64,000 nt of DNA from Hyperoodon ampullatus (GCA_949752795.1 OX457057.1:160557980-160621979), one strand, 5' to 3'. Counted from the stretch's first letter, positions 35,456-48,161 are shown. Made by a program: numbers and translations. Notes: a model not told the origin generated them from the letters alone.

Positions 35456-35640
35456 GTTTTTAAACTTTAGCATGCATCAGAATCCCATGAAGAGCTTATT
35501 AAAACACAGATGGCCAGGCCCCACCTCCTGATTCAATAGGTCTGAGGTGAGGTTCAAGAATATACATTTCTAACAAGTGTCTAGGTGATACTGATGCTAT
35601 TAGTCCAGGGACCACACTTGAAAATCACTGATCTAATAAT
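35456..35640 (+). mobile_element. MER5-type hAT-Charlie element
   Basis: 'tttaaactttagcatgcatc', 'gcttattaaaacacagatgg', 'ccaggccccacctcctgatt' and 'ccacacttgaaaatcactga' match MER5A along its length. Ends are near-inverted, as in hAT elements. Confidence 0.85.
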
Positions 35641-36275
35641 GTTAAATCATAATATGCATTTTCATATCCTACACACAAAATCATACCTCAGATTGCTCTA
35701 ATTCATTAATTTTTAAGTTACTTTATGTAAACAGTTTTCAAATTTCTTTTATTAGATGATAAATAATCACCATGGTGGTCTATTTCCTCAAGTCTTTTTT
35801 ATTTTTTACATCTACCAAAAAAGAAAAGCTTCCAAAAAGGCTAAAGGGCTATCGCACTACCTACTGCTTTAATACAATGGAACTTGAAAGGCTTCAGAAA
35901 TTCTGTCCTATGTCACTGCATAATTACATTTGCCATTTGTCATTAATCAGGTTTATTCTCTAAGACACTATGCTTTGGTTTGGTTTACATAACTGAATTT
36001 GTTTTCCTTTTAATATTTCTTGAAAGATAATCTAATAAACTTTATTACCATATAAAAAAGCAGCTTCTCTCCTATCTCCTAGCACTCTCTCCTCTCTGTC
36101 AGAACCACTTATCATTTCATAAACCATACATTGGCTCTATTGACTTCTAAGAAATAAAACTGTTAGAAAGATGCTAAAACACATCAATATTTATTAAATA
36201 TCAAAATCAAACATTGTGATCCACTAGACAAGACCCTAACATACCTCTCCAACTCAGATTCTCTTACACAATCCC
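35641..36275. other. Unassigned DNA
   Basis: No gene or named repeat. Confidence 0.4.
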
Positions 36276-36279
36276 TGTT

Positions 36280-36640
36280 CTTGCAAGTCTATCTGCTAAC
36301 TTTCCACCAGATTTCATCCTTCTCAACTGTAAAGCTCTATGTTCTCCTCTTTCAATTCATGTCACCTCTAAAACCAGTGTGAATCAGGTATTAATTCATT
36401 TTTCCCTGACTGCATTCAATTCATTCTAATCATTTTGATCGGCAAACACACATTACGTTTGAACTATATTGTTTTGTACCTTTCAAAAAACTGCTTTTTC
36501 CAATCATTCAGTGTGTATTTTCTTGTTCCCAAAAGACTGTGAAGTTCTTTGATTTCTTTTGAGTCCTTCATTTAAAGAAAACTATATTCCATATAAGACG
36601 GCATGCAATAAATGCTTACTAAATACCACAACTTTGACAA
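36280..36640 (+). repeat. Possible LINE-2 remnant
   Basis: Pyrimidine-rich left part and the finish 'gcatgcaataaatgcttact' are like an L2 3' end. Weak. Confidence 0.4.
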
Positions 36641-36659
36641 ATAAACAAGTTTACTAAAT

Positions 36660-37050
36660 ATCAGTGTGGAAGGGAATGTTAGTGCTTCCCAATAAACTGT
36701 ATCTTCTCTTCTGCCTGGCACACAAATGAACAATATTTTTGAGTTCCTCTGCCATTAGGCAGGGCCACATAACAGAGTTCTGGTCAGCAGAATGCAGGTG
36801 AGATTGATATACTCTACGTCTAGGCCTGGGCAATTAAAATCTCCCACACAATATCCTATACTCTCTGTTTCTGTGGTGACATCTGAAATCATAGACTGAA
36901 AATGGTAGAAATATGTATGAAGAAGCCTGGATCCTTAAATCACTTTTTGGCAAAAACTTATCTAGGAGAATGTCCTGATCAGGCATACCCATATTAGATT
37001 TTGTGTGAATGAGAATTAACCTTCATTATGTTATACTGAAATTTGGACTG
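36660..37050 (+). repeat. Medium-reiterated LTR-like repeat, tentative
   Basis: 'gggccacataacagagttct', 'aaaatctcccacacaatatc' and 'agaagcctggatccttaaat' resemble a common mammalian LTR-like repeat. I cannot name it. Confidence 0.4.
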
Positions 37051-38470
37051 ATTTGATACAAAACCAGCACTACTGTATTAACATGGACAATAATGTTTAG
37101 GAAATTAAAGAAATCCTTTTTTACAATTTCCCAGCAATTTAACTAAACTGTACATTGTCCTAAGTACAATGTGAAAGTATTAATAGCCTTTATTCATTCA
37201 TCAATGTTCCTTCACTATATTCAATATTACAGTAGATTATGTACAGTATAATGAAGTAGATTATATGTTGTGACATTTAAAATTTATTTGAAAATCATTT
37301 CTTACACAATATTTATTACTAGAGAGAGCACTTATAATATTTCATTCATCTTAGAAACAGAACTACACTATATCTGAACCCCTCATGAGGGCTTTACTTT
37401 TAAGATCTATGCAGACAAAGTAAATTTTTCAATTATAAAAGCGACAAAAACAACTAATACTGTGACCAGAATAGGTTGATTCCATTTAGCAGAGAACAAG
37501 TCTTAACTTTTAAGCCACATTTACCTGTGTCACCATGTTCCATCATACTATCCTGATCCAAAATAAAGTAACAGTCAAAACACTTTAATAGTCATCTGAG
37601 TACCACTGTTGAAAATTATATTACACTAACACACACACACAAACACACATACACACCATTTGTTACAGATAACAGAAAAACTGAACTAAGAACAATTCCA
37701 ATTGAATTCTAATTCACACCATCAAAATTATTTAATCTCTTGGTTTAAAAAAAAACTTCCCAAACGGAAAATACTTTCAAATATACAAACCACCTGGAGT
37801 AAAAAAATTAAAACACTATTTAAGATGTATAAGTATCAGCAAGGAAACCAGGAAGATATCCTAACACAGCATCTTATGTAAAGTCCAAATTTTTCCCTGT
37901 GTTACTTTCTGATCAGTGAGTGCATCTATTTTTTAATTTAAAAGAAAAAATTTTTTCCTAGTTTTCTGTCTTTCTTTTTTTGTTACAGCCCTCAGTTTTA
38001 TTAGCTGCCTGGCCTTATAAATGTTATCACCAAGACAAAATGTTCCTAACAAAATGTGCCTTTCTGAAGGTAAAGAAATTAAAAATTAACAGGTCACTTC
38101 CTACTGCAAAGAAAACTATAAAGCTCTATTAAATAGGCAGAGCATGTCTCAAAATGGGCTTCATCTCCCCAAAACTTTTACCCCCATAATCTATTACATA
38201 ACAGTTAGTTAATACTAATAGTGAAAATAATGGTTAAAGACTTTAATGAAAATCATTACATGAGTGTTGGTGAAGAAATCCAGAATGTATTCAGGAAACT
38301 TGTTAAGTCCTACCATCTACTGGCTAACTAAAACCTAAGAAATAGCCTTAGAGCAAAATTTGTGATACTGTAGTTCAGTTAGTTTTGGATGACTGAGTTA
38401 AGGGTGTACCTGGCAGATAAGTCATCTAAGGACTAAGAGAAAACTATTTTTAAAATAAATTTAGGAGAAA
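37051..38470. other. AT-rich DNA with a short CA repeat
   Basis: An interrupted CA repeat lies at 37628-37658. Nothing else recognised. Confidence 0.4.
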
Positions 38471-38484
38471 GAAATATGTATATG

Positions 38485-38559
38485 CACTAATATGTATAAA
38501 ATAGATAACTAATAAGAACCTGCTGTATAAAAAAATAAATAAAATTCTAAAATTCAAAA
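38485..38559 (+). mobile_element. Very short L1 3'UTR insertion
   Basis: 'cactaatatgtataaaatag' to 'aagaacctgctgtat' plus an A-rich tail. The perfect TSD aaatatgtatatg is at 38472-38484 and 38560-38572. Only about 45 bp of L1 sequence was copied, ending at the same 'ctgctgtat' point as 5878-6071. Confidence 0.9.
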
Positions 38560-38572
38560 AAATATGTATATG

Positions 38573-38965
38573 GGAAGGGGACAAAAAAAATAACTTTAAC
38601 AAATCTTTATAGACCTGTCAGTCTTTTATAAACCTCCTATTTTATCTCATCAGAGAAGAATATTTATAATAACTCAAAGTGATGGAATGACTAAATATAT
38701 AAGCTAGGATTACTACTATTATTATCTAATCATTTTCTCTAAATTATGGCTAATTTATATGGGCCATTATAAGATGTTATGCCCACGTGTGTATTTGCCA
38801 GTGCACTGCTAGCAGACAGCTAATCAGTCTTAATAAGGGTCCTCATTATAATTATTATGGGTTGAGAGTTTCAAGGCTTACGTCTAGAACTACACATTCA
38901 CAACCCTCACAACTCTTCTGGTGGAACAGTCAAAACGTAAGATTTTGAATCTAGAATGGACTTTA
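38573..38965. other. Unassigned DNA
   Basis: No gene or named repeat. Confidence 0.4.
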
Positions 38966-38969
38966 TCAA

Positions 38970-39075
38970 GCATCGAATCCATTTCTCTTATTTTACAGAT
39001 AAAGCAACTGAGGCCCACGGATAATCATATAGCTAGTTCAAGGCAAAGCTGAGATTAAACTAAGGATTCTTTTTG
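38970..39075 (-). mobile_element. MIR SINE
   Basis: 'cttattttacagataaagca', 'actgaggcccacggataatc' and 'caaagctgagattaaactaa' are the reverse complement of the MIR core. Confidence 0.75.
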
Positions 39076-39246
39076 ACCGTAATGTAATTCTTGATTTATT
39101 GTCTTCAAACTAGCTAAACCTAACTAAGCCCAAAACCCCTTACAAAATAAAAGAAGAATGACAGCATCTTCAACATGAAAAGCTAGTATGAGTAATACTG
39201 ATACATACTTAAGTTAACTCCGGTCACCTATTAAGACCAGAGAAGG

Positions 39247-39454
39247 GGGGCTTCCCTGGTGGCGCAGTGGTTGAGAGTCCGCCTGCCGATGCAGGGGACA
39301 CGGGTTCGTGCCCCAGTCTGGGAAGATCCTACATGCCGCGGAGCGGCTGGGCCCGTGAGCCATGGCCGCTGGGCCTGCGCGTCCAGAGCCTGTGCTCCGC
39401 AACGGGAGAGGCCACAACAGTGAGAGGCCCGCGTACCGCAAAAAAAAAAAAAAA
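39247..39454 (+). mobile_element. CHR-2 type SINE, plus orientation
   Basis: Starts gggcttccctggtggcgcag, ends gcccgcgtaccgc plus about 17 A. The TSD aagaccagagaagg is at 39233-39246 and 39455-39468. Short A tail but otherwise close to the other young copies. Confidence 0.96.
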
Positions 39455-39468
39455 AAGACCAGAGAAGG

Positions 39469-41950
39469 AACATGGGAATGCATCAAGTTACAAAACAGAG
39501 CTAATACACTTATTTCTGATACAAGTTTAACCTGTTCCCTACAGTCCATATATGAACATTGTCTGTAACTCATGGAGCAAAAAGTGATAATTAAATCACA
39601 TTAGTAAAGAATTAAAGAAACCAAAGAAACAAATTCTGGTATGTTACTGAATGCATTACACATCATAAAGAAAGTGTTGTAGTCACTGAACTGAAAAAAA
39701 ACCATGTCTGTCCTATTTGATTCTTTGGTAATAAAAGTTGCAATGGGTTTTACAGAGCAAAGTATTTGATACAGGTAAGAGAGAGTCAAACTGTGAGAAG
39801 TATGCCATTTTTTCCCTTCAGTTTCCCTGCTCTAGAAAAGAGGGATGATAATGATAATAATAAGCAAGCATTTTAAAACAAAGGGTAACATTTCTTCCTT
39901 GTTTGCATTATTTCACATCAATGCATTATACTTTTTAAAGTGTCTGATATGCTAAGGAAAATATGACAATCATAAAATACTTATTTCCTTGCCATAATTT
40001 CTTTAGCCCCATTATGCCAAAAAAGGATAAGCTAGATTAAAACTATTAATAATTTCTGGAACATGTTTGTAAAAAAAATACACAACTCTCGATGAATTCA
40101 TGATGTGCTGGTTTTATTTTTTCTGTTGCATGTTAAAGTCACATATAACGTGACTTATAAGTCTCAAAGCTGAGACAGATAATGTTAAACTCATGATTTA
40201 AGAGGTTAAGGACAAGAAAAAAAAAAAAGCAATGCCTGGCTTAACATAAGATAGCTGGATGCTCCTATCTGCTTCTGCATGCAGTCAGTAGCAATATGTT
40301 ATGATTAAAGAAAATTAAGTCTCTCACATATGTAGTTGGAAAAGTATCTTAATATCCTTTTCAGATAATTGTGTATATTCTTTTTTGACACCACACCAAA
40401 AGTCAGCAAGTAGTAACTTGTCTTAAAGGTTAGTTGCAATGTGTAAGTATCTTTTTTCATACTGTTAACATTAAAATCCATTTGTCTACCCTATACTTTG
40501 AATAGATCTTATATCCAATCATAATTGTGTAATAACATGCACTGGTCATTTGGAAAATATTAGTTCACTGAGTTATACAGATCTTCCAAAAGTTGACACA
40601 TTTCATTTAAAAATGACATCAGTTAATATTACGTCTGGTCTCAAAAGAAAAGTGTTAAGTAGTGGGAAGCTGTCAAGCTTACACTGGCAGATAAAAGTTT
40701 TTCCAAATTCTCATTTTCACTTAAAAGCTCAAAATTTTTTATTGGTAACCAATATTGTCAGTTGCTTTTCTTGAAGTGATACTCTGTTCATTTTTGAGAA
40801 AATGTCTATTAAAGAATGGTGGATACTTTAAAGTATGTTTAATGTTAAAGACATTAAACATTTAACAGACAGGCCACAGTTTGTCAGTTCCTGTGAGTAA
40901 AAACATACACATAACTACATATATGTAGGCCTGTCACTGAGAAAATATGGTAACTATCAATATATCAGTACTTTAAGTAAGATGGAAGAACATGAAAAAA
41001 GTATTTGTAAGTTGGACAATCCAAGGCCATACCTTTTGGAAAACATAAAATACTTTTCAAGAAAGATACTTTCAACTTTCCAAACTTGTATTATGGTCAC
41101 TGTTAAGTCATTTTCTCCTTGGTAGGTGGGGAGTGGGGAAGCTGAATGGACAGTGATGGTTTCAGCAATCAAGACTTTAGCCAATTTGATTCTGGGAACA
41201 GGCATAACCTGAATACAGGCCTCCTTCTGCTCCCTACTAACTCCAAGTAATTTGACCTTCCTGAAACATATGACTGTTGTCACCCATGGGCAATTGAGTG
41301 TAACTGAGGACTTGATAACTGTTGAGATCCTTGCAGAGATAACTGGTGTGGTCTTCTCCCTCATGGGCTGGATATGCAATTGTTGAAGAGCACTGGAGTT
41401 TAGGAAGAGGAAGAAAAATTAGGCCGTTCTGGGAGGCCCTCAGCATTTAGAACACTGTGGAAACGTAAGAGAAGATCAACATCAGCCTAGTATTAGTGGT
41501 CCTCACCTCCTTAACCTTACAAAAATAAATGGGTGAATTGAGTATCCCTACAGAGAATACAGACAGAACAGCAAATAGAAGTATTCCTCTAGTTGCATCA
41601 GAAGAAAACTGACAATAACTTGCCTGTCTATACCGCTATAGATCCATGGGGGTAGGAACTCATTTGCTTTCAACCAACCACAGGATTCCCACCAATTCAT
41701 ACTGTCTAAACGCTACACCTAAATTCAAAAGGTCCAACAAAGACAAAGGGATCCAGTAGAGCAAATGACAAGTAGAATAATCAGCATACAGAATAATAAG
41801 AAGACTCAGTGAAATAAAATGCTGGAGGAGAAAGATAAAACAATGAATAACATAATTAGACAACTAAATTCTGTATAAGGAATAATAAATTCTTTCAATC
41901 TGTAAAAAAACAAACAAACCATGATTTCCTAATTAATGATTGAGTTGATG
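39469..41950. other. Unassigned DNA with one long minus-strand frame
   Basis: No repeat named. The MIR-like scrap 'ttcagtttccctgctctaga' at about 39818 is weak. The 140-codon minus frame at 40957-41379 is the longest here outside transposons. Confidence 0.4.
40957..41379 (-). other. Unexplained 140-codon open frame
   Basis: Open from an ATG on the minus strand, overlapped by a second minus frame at 41237-41446. I recognise no domain, signal peptide or motif. The region reads as moderately GC-richer than its surroundings (around 41100-41450), as decayed LTR or pseudogene sequence can. No splice sites or Kozak support could be judged. Most likely not a gene. Confidence 0.15.
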
Positions 41951-41954
41951 TTCA

Positions 41955-42430
41955 CCACTCAACCCCAAATTTGTATCCTGGAAGAGACAGTGGGAAAAAA
42001 ATCTCTAAGCCCAGAACAAAAAGTTTGAAGCAGAAAACATGAGTAAAAACATGCCACTTTAAAGACATATCCAGGAGACCTAAAATGCAAATGTAGGTGT
42101 CTAAAGGGAGAGACAATTTAAACAAATCTAAACACATATATATGTGTATATACATATACACACACACATATATATAAACAAATTTAAACAAATTATATAA
42201 AGACCTGGATGTCCAGACTGAAAGGACACACTACTAACGAGAAAAAAATCCCACACATGAACATATCCTGTAAAATTCCTGCTCTCTACATCAGGAGCTA
42301 ATAGAGCAAAAGACAAACAAATAAAAGAAATAGACCCAAAAAAATGCTTAAAAGAAATAAAAAACATACTTGAAAGCAAAGTGATTTTTTTAAAAATCCT
42401 AACTACTTAGAAATTAAGAAACATACTCTT
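41955..42430 (+). mobile_element. Decayed LINE-1-like segment with TA/CA-rich patch
   Basis: A-rich sense strand with scraps such as 'tccaggagacctaaaatgca' and 'gtaaaattcctgctctctac'. An alternating TATATG/CACACA patch is at 42132-42180. Assignment to an old L1 rests mainly on continuity with 42787-43720. Confidence 0.4.
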
Positions 42431-42786
42431 GGGACTTCCCTGATGGCACAGTGATTAAGAATCCACCTGCCAATGCAGGGGACACGGGTTTAATCCCTGG
42501 TCTGGGAAGACCCCACATGCCACAGAGCAACTAAGCCCGTGAACCACAACTACTGAGCCTGCGCTCTAGAGCCCGCATGCCACAACTACTGAGCCCTGGC
42601 ACCACAACTACTGAAGCCCGCACGCCTAGAGCCCATGCTCCACAACAAGAGAAGCCACTGCAATGAGAAGCTGGCGCACCACAACGAAGAGTAGCCCCTG
42701 CTCGCCACAACCAGAGAAAGCTCGTGCGCAGCAACAAAGACCCAACAAAGCCAAAAATAAATAAAATTAAATCTTTTTAAAAAAAG
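42431..42786 (+). mobile_element. CHR-1 type (long) SINE, plus orientation
   Basis: Starts gggacttccctgatggcaca, ends acccaacaaagccaaaaata plus tail. About 350 bp, with duplicated 'ccacaactactgagcc' units (42543-42620). TSD agaaacatactcttggg / agaaacatagtcttggg, one difference. Confidence 0.93.
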
Positions 42787-43300
42787 AGAAACATAGTCTT
42801 GGGTAATCCTTGGTTAAAAGAAGATATCAAAAGGAAATTTCAAAGAATGTAGAAAGCAATAAAAAACAAAAGAGACTAATTTGGACCAAAGCCTATTAAG
42901 CCTAAACAATAAAGATAAAAGGTAAAATTAATCCAATAAAAAAAAACAAAAAAAAAGGTGTAGGGGGTGTTAAATAAATCCAAAAGACTTATTAGGAAAA
43001 CAGGGATAGCAAAACAGACGAAGAAGGAGAAAGGACACATAAGCACAGACAGAGGAGAGTTTAAAAGACATAAAACATATACCCCAAGTGATTGTATGGC
43101 ATTATTTGTCAACTTAAACAATGTGAATAACTTTCCAGCAAAATATGAATCACCAAAATGATTCAATAATAAGTAGTAAATTTGAATAGTCAAATTACTA
43201 TAGAAATGATTGAAAAGATGACTGGAAAGTTACCATTCAAGATCAGATGGCTTCACCATCTCATTCACCCCCCACTTAGGGAAAAAAATGATAGTTATGA
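42787..43300 (+). mobile_element. Decayed LINE-1 ORF2 fragment
   Basis: 'aagaaggagaaaggacacat', 'tttccagcaaaatatgaatc' and 'tcaagatcagatggcttcac' resemble the ORF2 stretch before and into the reverse transcriptase (compare 59770-60055). Very diverged. Confidence 0.55.
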
Positions 43301-43304
43301 TAGC

Positions 43305-43480
43305 TGAAACTTATCTGAGCATGTTATCGGCATGGCACTGTTCTAAGGACTTTCATATGTTACCTCAATTAATCTTCACACAAAACTAGAAATAGTAACT
43401 ACTATAATCTATATTTTATAGGTGAAGAAACTGAGGCACAGAGAGCCTAAGTAACTTGTGTGCTGCTTACATATATAGGT
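43305..43480 (-). mobile_element. MIR SINE
   Basis: 'tggcactgttctaaggactt', 'ataggtgaagaaactgaggc' and 'acagagagcctaagtaactt' match the reverse complement of MIR. Confidence 0.85.
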
Positions 43481-43499
43481 AGAAAAACCCACATAAGAT

Positions 43500-43780
43500 A
43501 AAACTAGAGACGTTCAAAAGAGTAATTAATATACTATTACCCGGCATGGTTTATTCTAGAAATGTTAAGAGAGGTGAGTAAAACATCAATAAATCTATCA
43601 ATAATCAATTATACTAACAAATTAAAATAGAAAACCCATATGATAATATTAATAGATACTGAAAAGGCATCTGATCAAATTAATCGATCATTAATATTAT
43701 ATTATATTATTGTGTTATAGATAAAAGAAGCAAAATACATCCAAAATTATCTTACACAGAGATATCTTATAGAATTATCT
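43500..43780 (+). mobile_element. Decayed LINE-1 reverse transcriptase fragment
   Basis: 'catggtttattctagaaatg', 'gaaaacccatatgataatat' and 'gatactgaaaaggcatctga' correspond to 60308-60435 of the young L1. It continues the fragment before the MIR. Confidence 0.7.
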
Positions 43781-45030
43781 TACATGATCAAACGTAATTA
43801 TAATACAATGTGGTAAAGGTGAACATGGCAATTAGAAGATAAATTCTGGGGTGCTCACAGAGGGGAAGAATCAAGTTATGAAACAAGGAGGAATATTTCA
43901 AATTTTTCTGCACAATGAAAGAATGTAGCAGAATAAAAAGGAAAAATAAGAGTTCAAGAAAATAAGTCACTGTATTCAATCTGATTTAATACTACTATTT
44001 GTATATCTATGTTGATAGGTCATTCTGGGCAGAGAACTACAAAAACATGGAGTGCCCAAGTAATCATCTAATTACACAGCCTTATCTCCCTGAAGAAATA
44101 AACAGATCCTTTAAGGGAGAAGTAACAGCCAAATGTCTGGCACTCAACAAATATTTTTGATTAATATTTAAACACTACCATCTATCTGTTAATGATGCAT
44201 AAGGCTTCTACTGTACATCAGTTAATCTTATGTCTATCATTTGTATATTTCTCTTGTCTCTTCTGGGCATATTAGTTAACTATCTATAAAATATCAATTA
44301 TACAATTCTTAAGCAGTCATAAAAATCACATAGAGCATCAATGCTATTAAGCTTACACGTAGCCAACATCAATTAAAAAAACAAAGGAACCCACAACCTC
44401 CAATAGGATACAATTCGAGGTGATTTACAAGGGTGGCAGAAACGAAGTTGATATAAAAGTCAACAGAATTTGTACTAGAATGCCTACTGAACAGGTTAAT
44501 CTTGATTTCTAAAGGTTTATTTAATTATTTCTGCAGAAAAGTTTACAGCTGCTTCCTTTGCTGAGCCAAATAAAATAAAACCAAAAAAAAGTAAATTTAA
44601 CAATCTAAACTTCCCCTAATATGCGAAAGTTTCTACAAGGTAGAGCTAGAACCAAAATAAATTTCCAAAACTCCAGTTGAATCTATGTTTATTTTGATGA
44701 CTAATTAACTGATGGCTGCCAATATTAAGGCCTATCTGTGTAGATCCTAATAAATTTTAACTTTTGCAATAGATGGTATCAAATTTACAATATGCATTAT
44801 GTATTTGATAAATGAGTAAACTGCTAAAGTCAAATTTTTACATTGTTTTTCCAGTTACTAAGAAATTTGTTAAACACCTAAAAAAAGGTGTATGTCCCAC
44901 AAGATTGCCTGCTGCAATGAAAATCATGTGACATACTCTACTTAAGAAATGTACACATTTTTGTGGTATGCAAGAATAATGTAAATTAATTATTTGATTA
45001 AATTCCATAGCAGAGACTTTTGTGAGAGAT
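43781..45030. other. AT-rich DNA, nothing recognised
   Basis: No gene or named repeat. Confidence 0.4.
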
Positions 45031-45046
45031 GTCTAGACTGCATTTT

Positions 45047-45077
45047 TTTTTTTTAATACAGCAGGTTCTTATTAGTT
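45047..45077 (-). mobile_element. Minimal L1 3' insertion, about 22 bp plus A tail
   Basis: The reverse complement is 'aataagaacctgctgtatta' plus an A run. The flanks repeat (c/t)tagactgcatttt, at about 45032-45046 and 45077-45091. The L1 part ends at the same 'ctgctgtat' point as 5878-6071 and 38485-38559. Among the shortest L1-type insertions that could still be recognised. Confidence 0.85.
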
Positions 45078-45164
45078 TAGACTGCATTTTTAGGTATTCT
45101 CACATTTGGGATATATCTTTGAACCCATTCCTACAATGTATAAAAACTCCTTAATTATACCCCT

Positions 45165-45435
45165 TGCCAGTTAATTCCTCTACATCCCTCAATTCAAAGG
45201 CCACTTCCTCAAAGAAACCCTCTCAAGTTATCTACCCCCCAATTCATCAAATTTCCCACCATACACTCACAAAGAACCCTGTACTTTCTCAGATTCCTTA
45301 TTACAAACAAAGTTGAGTACCAGTCTGATGTTTCTCTATTAGACTATAAACTCCATAATTATAGGGACGGTATCTGTCTTGCTTACAATTTTATCTCCTC
45401 GCATAGGACAAGTACTCAATAAATACTGCTAAAAG
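45165..45435 (+). mobile_element. LINE-2 3' end remnant
   Basis: 'ggccacttcctcaaagaaac', 'agactataaactccataatt', 'atctgtcttgcttacaattt' and 'caagtactcaataaatactg' follow the L2 3' end. Confidence 0.75.
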
Positions 45436-46020
45436 AATGAAAGACTAATAAAATGATTTAACTACTAAGAAAGAACTAGTATAAGAAAATATAATTTTTT
45501 GACCTTTCAGCCAGACCAATTATATACACTGTTTGTCCCTACCATCTTCTTATCAATAAACTTACCTGTTGCATGTCCTTTTTACAAATGGCACTTAAAT
45601 ATACTCAGTCCTAAACTCAAATCTCCCAATTAGAATAAAGCATCTGGAGGAAACTATGCCTTACTGGAACTTTTGATTCTTTAGAATATTCTGACTTCAA
45701 AAATGCTTACTTTACAGTGACCACAATCTTCAATTCCCACTTACTTGTCTTTTCTCATCATATCTGACCAACAGCTCCTTTGCAAAATTTATGTTACATC
45801 TGCTGCTACCTTTCCCTACCGAAGTCACCTCTGCCATCATTAATATATTCTGTATCTTGAGGAACAAAAATGACTGGTTTTACTAGAGTAAAGGTCAAAA
45901 AATGTATGTGAGGACAGATAAATGTTTCATCTAAATCATATTATATGTGAGAAAGAAGCTTATATTTTAAAAAATGACTCACTATAGCATCCTTTTAATT
46001 CAAAAAAATAATTAAAACTC
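45436..46020. other. Unassigned DNA
   Basis: No gene or named repeat. Confidence 0.4.
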
Positions 46021-46966
46021 CTACTTTCAATAAGAATGTAGTAGGTCAAAACAAACACTTACAATGCAACAACTAGAAAAGGCTGGATAAGTTTTAAAAT
46101 CTTATTTATAGAAGTAACAGAGAGCTGTGGGAGCCATAAAGACTTACAGACCAAGGAGAACTGTTCAGAGTAGAGCTGATGATCACCAGTTGCTTTTTCG
46201 TTTCCAAACTCACTAATTTCTGACTTAGGCATGGGCTATGGATTGGGTTTGACCCAGACAGGGAATCTGTGATGGTGGAAAAAGAAACCCACAAAGCTTC
46301 TAGTAGTTATATGGGATAAAACTTGAGGGTATAGTAGTTTAGGACACAAAAGCCTGACAGAGGGAGGGGCCTTGCCTCAAGTACATAACTCATCAGTACA
46401 CTTGCTCCTCAAGACATCTGCCAGGTTTTAAAGGTACATGGGTGGCAGGAGGGCTGAGAACCTCTGAAAAGCAGAGCTGATTTCCTACAGCATTTCAGGG
46501 CCAAGGGGACAGAGATAAGCCAGGTTCTCAATCAAAATCACCAGGGCTTAGGAAAAAGACCAACTATAGTTTTAGTGAAACTATGAAAAGTGCACCCAAG
46601 CCCAAACCTGGCTCAATCCCTGACTGGATTGAGGTACTCAGCCACTCACCTATCTGCCTAACAGAGAAAAGGGAGAATCCTCTCTAGTCAAGGATGACAT
46701 CATCTGAATTCTCTAAGCTTCTTTTATATATATCAATACAATGTTCTGCATATAATGAAATAGGCAAGAAAACATGATAACTAAGAGAAAAAAAACAAAC
46801 CATAACGCAGACTCACTGATCATTCAGATATTGGATTTACAAGTCAAGGACTTTATAAATAATCTATTTTAAAGATCCTTTCATTTTTGAATTGAAAATG
46901 AGACAGTAAGTATTCAGAAGGATTATTTTGACTTTTAAATACCCTTTTAAGAATATCAAGGTGGGA
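46020..46966 (+). mobile_element. Old L1M-type 5' region, tentative
   Basis: 'gcacccaagcccaaacctgg', 'aaaccataacgcagactcac', 'attcagatattggatttaca' and 'agtcaaggactttataaata' are like the 5'UTR and first part of old L1M elements. Interrupted or ended by the SINE at 46967. Confidence 0.5.
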
Positions 46967-47291
46967 GTTCCCTGGTGGCATCATGGTTAAGAATCTGCCG
47001 GCCAATGCAGGGGACACGGGTTCAAGCCCTGGTCTGGGAAGATCCCACATGCCGTGGAGCAAGTAAGCCCGTGCGCCACAACTACTGAGTCTGTGCTCTA
47101 GAGCCCGCAAGCCACAACTACTGAAGCCCATGTGCCTAGAGCCTGTGCTCCGCAACGAGAAGCCACCACAATGAGAAGCTTACACACCACAACCAAGAGT
47201 AGCCCCCACTCACCATAACTAGAGAAAGCCCATGCACAGCAAAGAAGACCCAATGCAGCCAAAAATAAATAATAAATAAATAAATAAATGT
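46967..47291 (+). mobile_element. CHR-1 type (long) SINE, plus orientation
   Basis: Starts gagttccctggtggcatcat, ends acccaatgcagccaaaaata plus an (AAAT)n tail. No clear TSD, so an older copy. Confidence 0.9.
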
Positions 47292-48118
47292 ATAAAATAT
47301 GTGTAGAACCAAAATGTGCAACAACCATATAAAAAGTGGAGGGTGAAAGATAAAGGTCCTAAGGTTCTACTGGGGAATAAAAGTAATACTTTGTAATAGA
47401 GTTAATAATTCAAGAATGCATTTTGTAATTGCCAGTGTTAAAAGAATTTAATATGCATCAGTTTCTAGAAAAATGCAAACATTATAGATCTGCCATGATA
47501 AAACCATAAATTATGTAACTGGAAAGCATCTCAGAGTTAATTATAATACATAAAGCATAATCTCAAAGCCAAACAAATGATTGTTGATGTGAACTTGCAA
47601 AAATTAACAAAATTTGATGGAGTAAAAGTCCAGTAGAAACCTTTTATCCTGAGAGAAAGATTTCAGATATAAAACAAAAGAACTGCTATAAATACAACAT
47701 AGATGTACTCAGGCTGACAGCCATAAAAAGATAGAACATAAGTTGGCAGAGTCACCTGAACAAAGACAGTCTAACACTAAAATCAAGAGGAAAGGATGGT
47801 GGTAAGACATATTTATTCCACAGTCACACAGGCACTGTGACATCCCTAAATTTGGTCTCTGATTACAGCTGATCCAAGGAGACCTACAGCTGATGGTTAG
47901 TATACAAAGACAACTACTGGAGAAAAGTAGCTGTTAAGTCTTTGGGCATAGAGGGTAGTAAGTTGCACACAGAACCAAAAAGAGAGATGTACTCTAAGAA
48001 CTAAGAGTGATTAGAATCACAGAATTACTGAAGTTCTACTCTAGGTCAATAGGAAAATTTTAAGATGATACATTTTGGGAACTGTGAAATAACAGAAAAA
48101 ATATATATACATACATAC
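47292..48118. other. Unassigned DNA
   Basis: No gene recognised. Could contain more of the old L1 at 46020, but I saw no secure landmark. Confidence 0.35.

Positions 48119-48120
<2 letters not shown>

Positions 48121-48161
<41 letters not shown>
48121..48161. repeat. (AC)20 microsatellite
   Basis: About 40 uninterrupted bases of alternating A and C directly before the LTR-like repeat. Confidence 0.98.
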
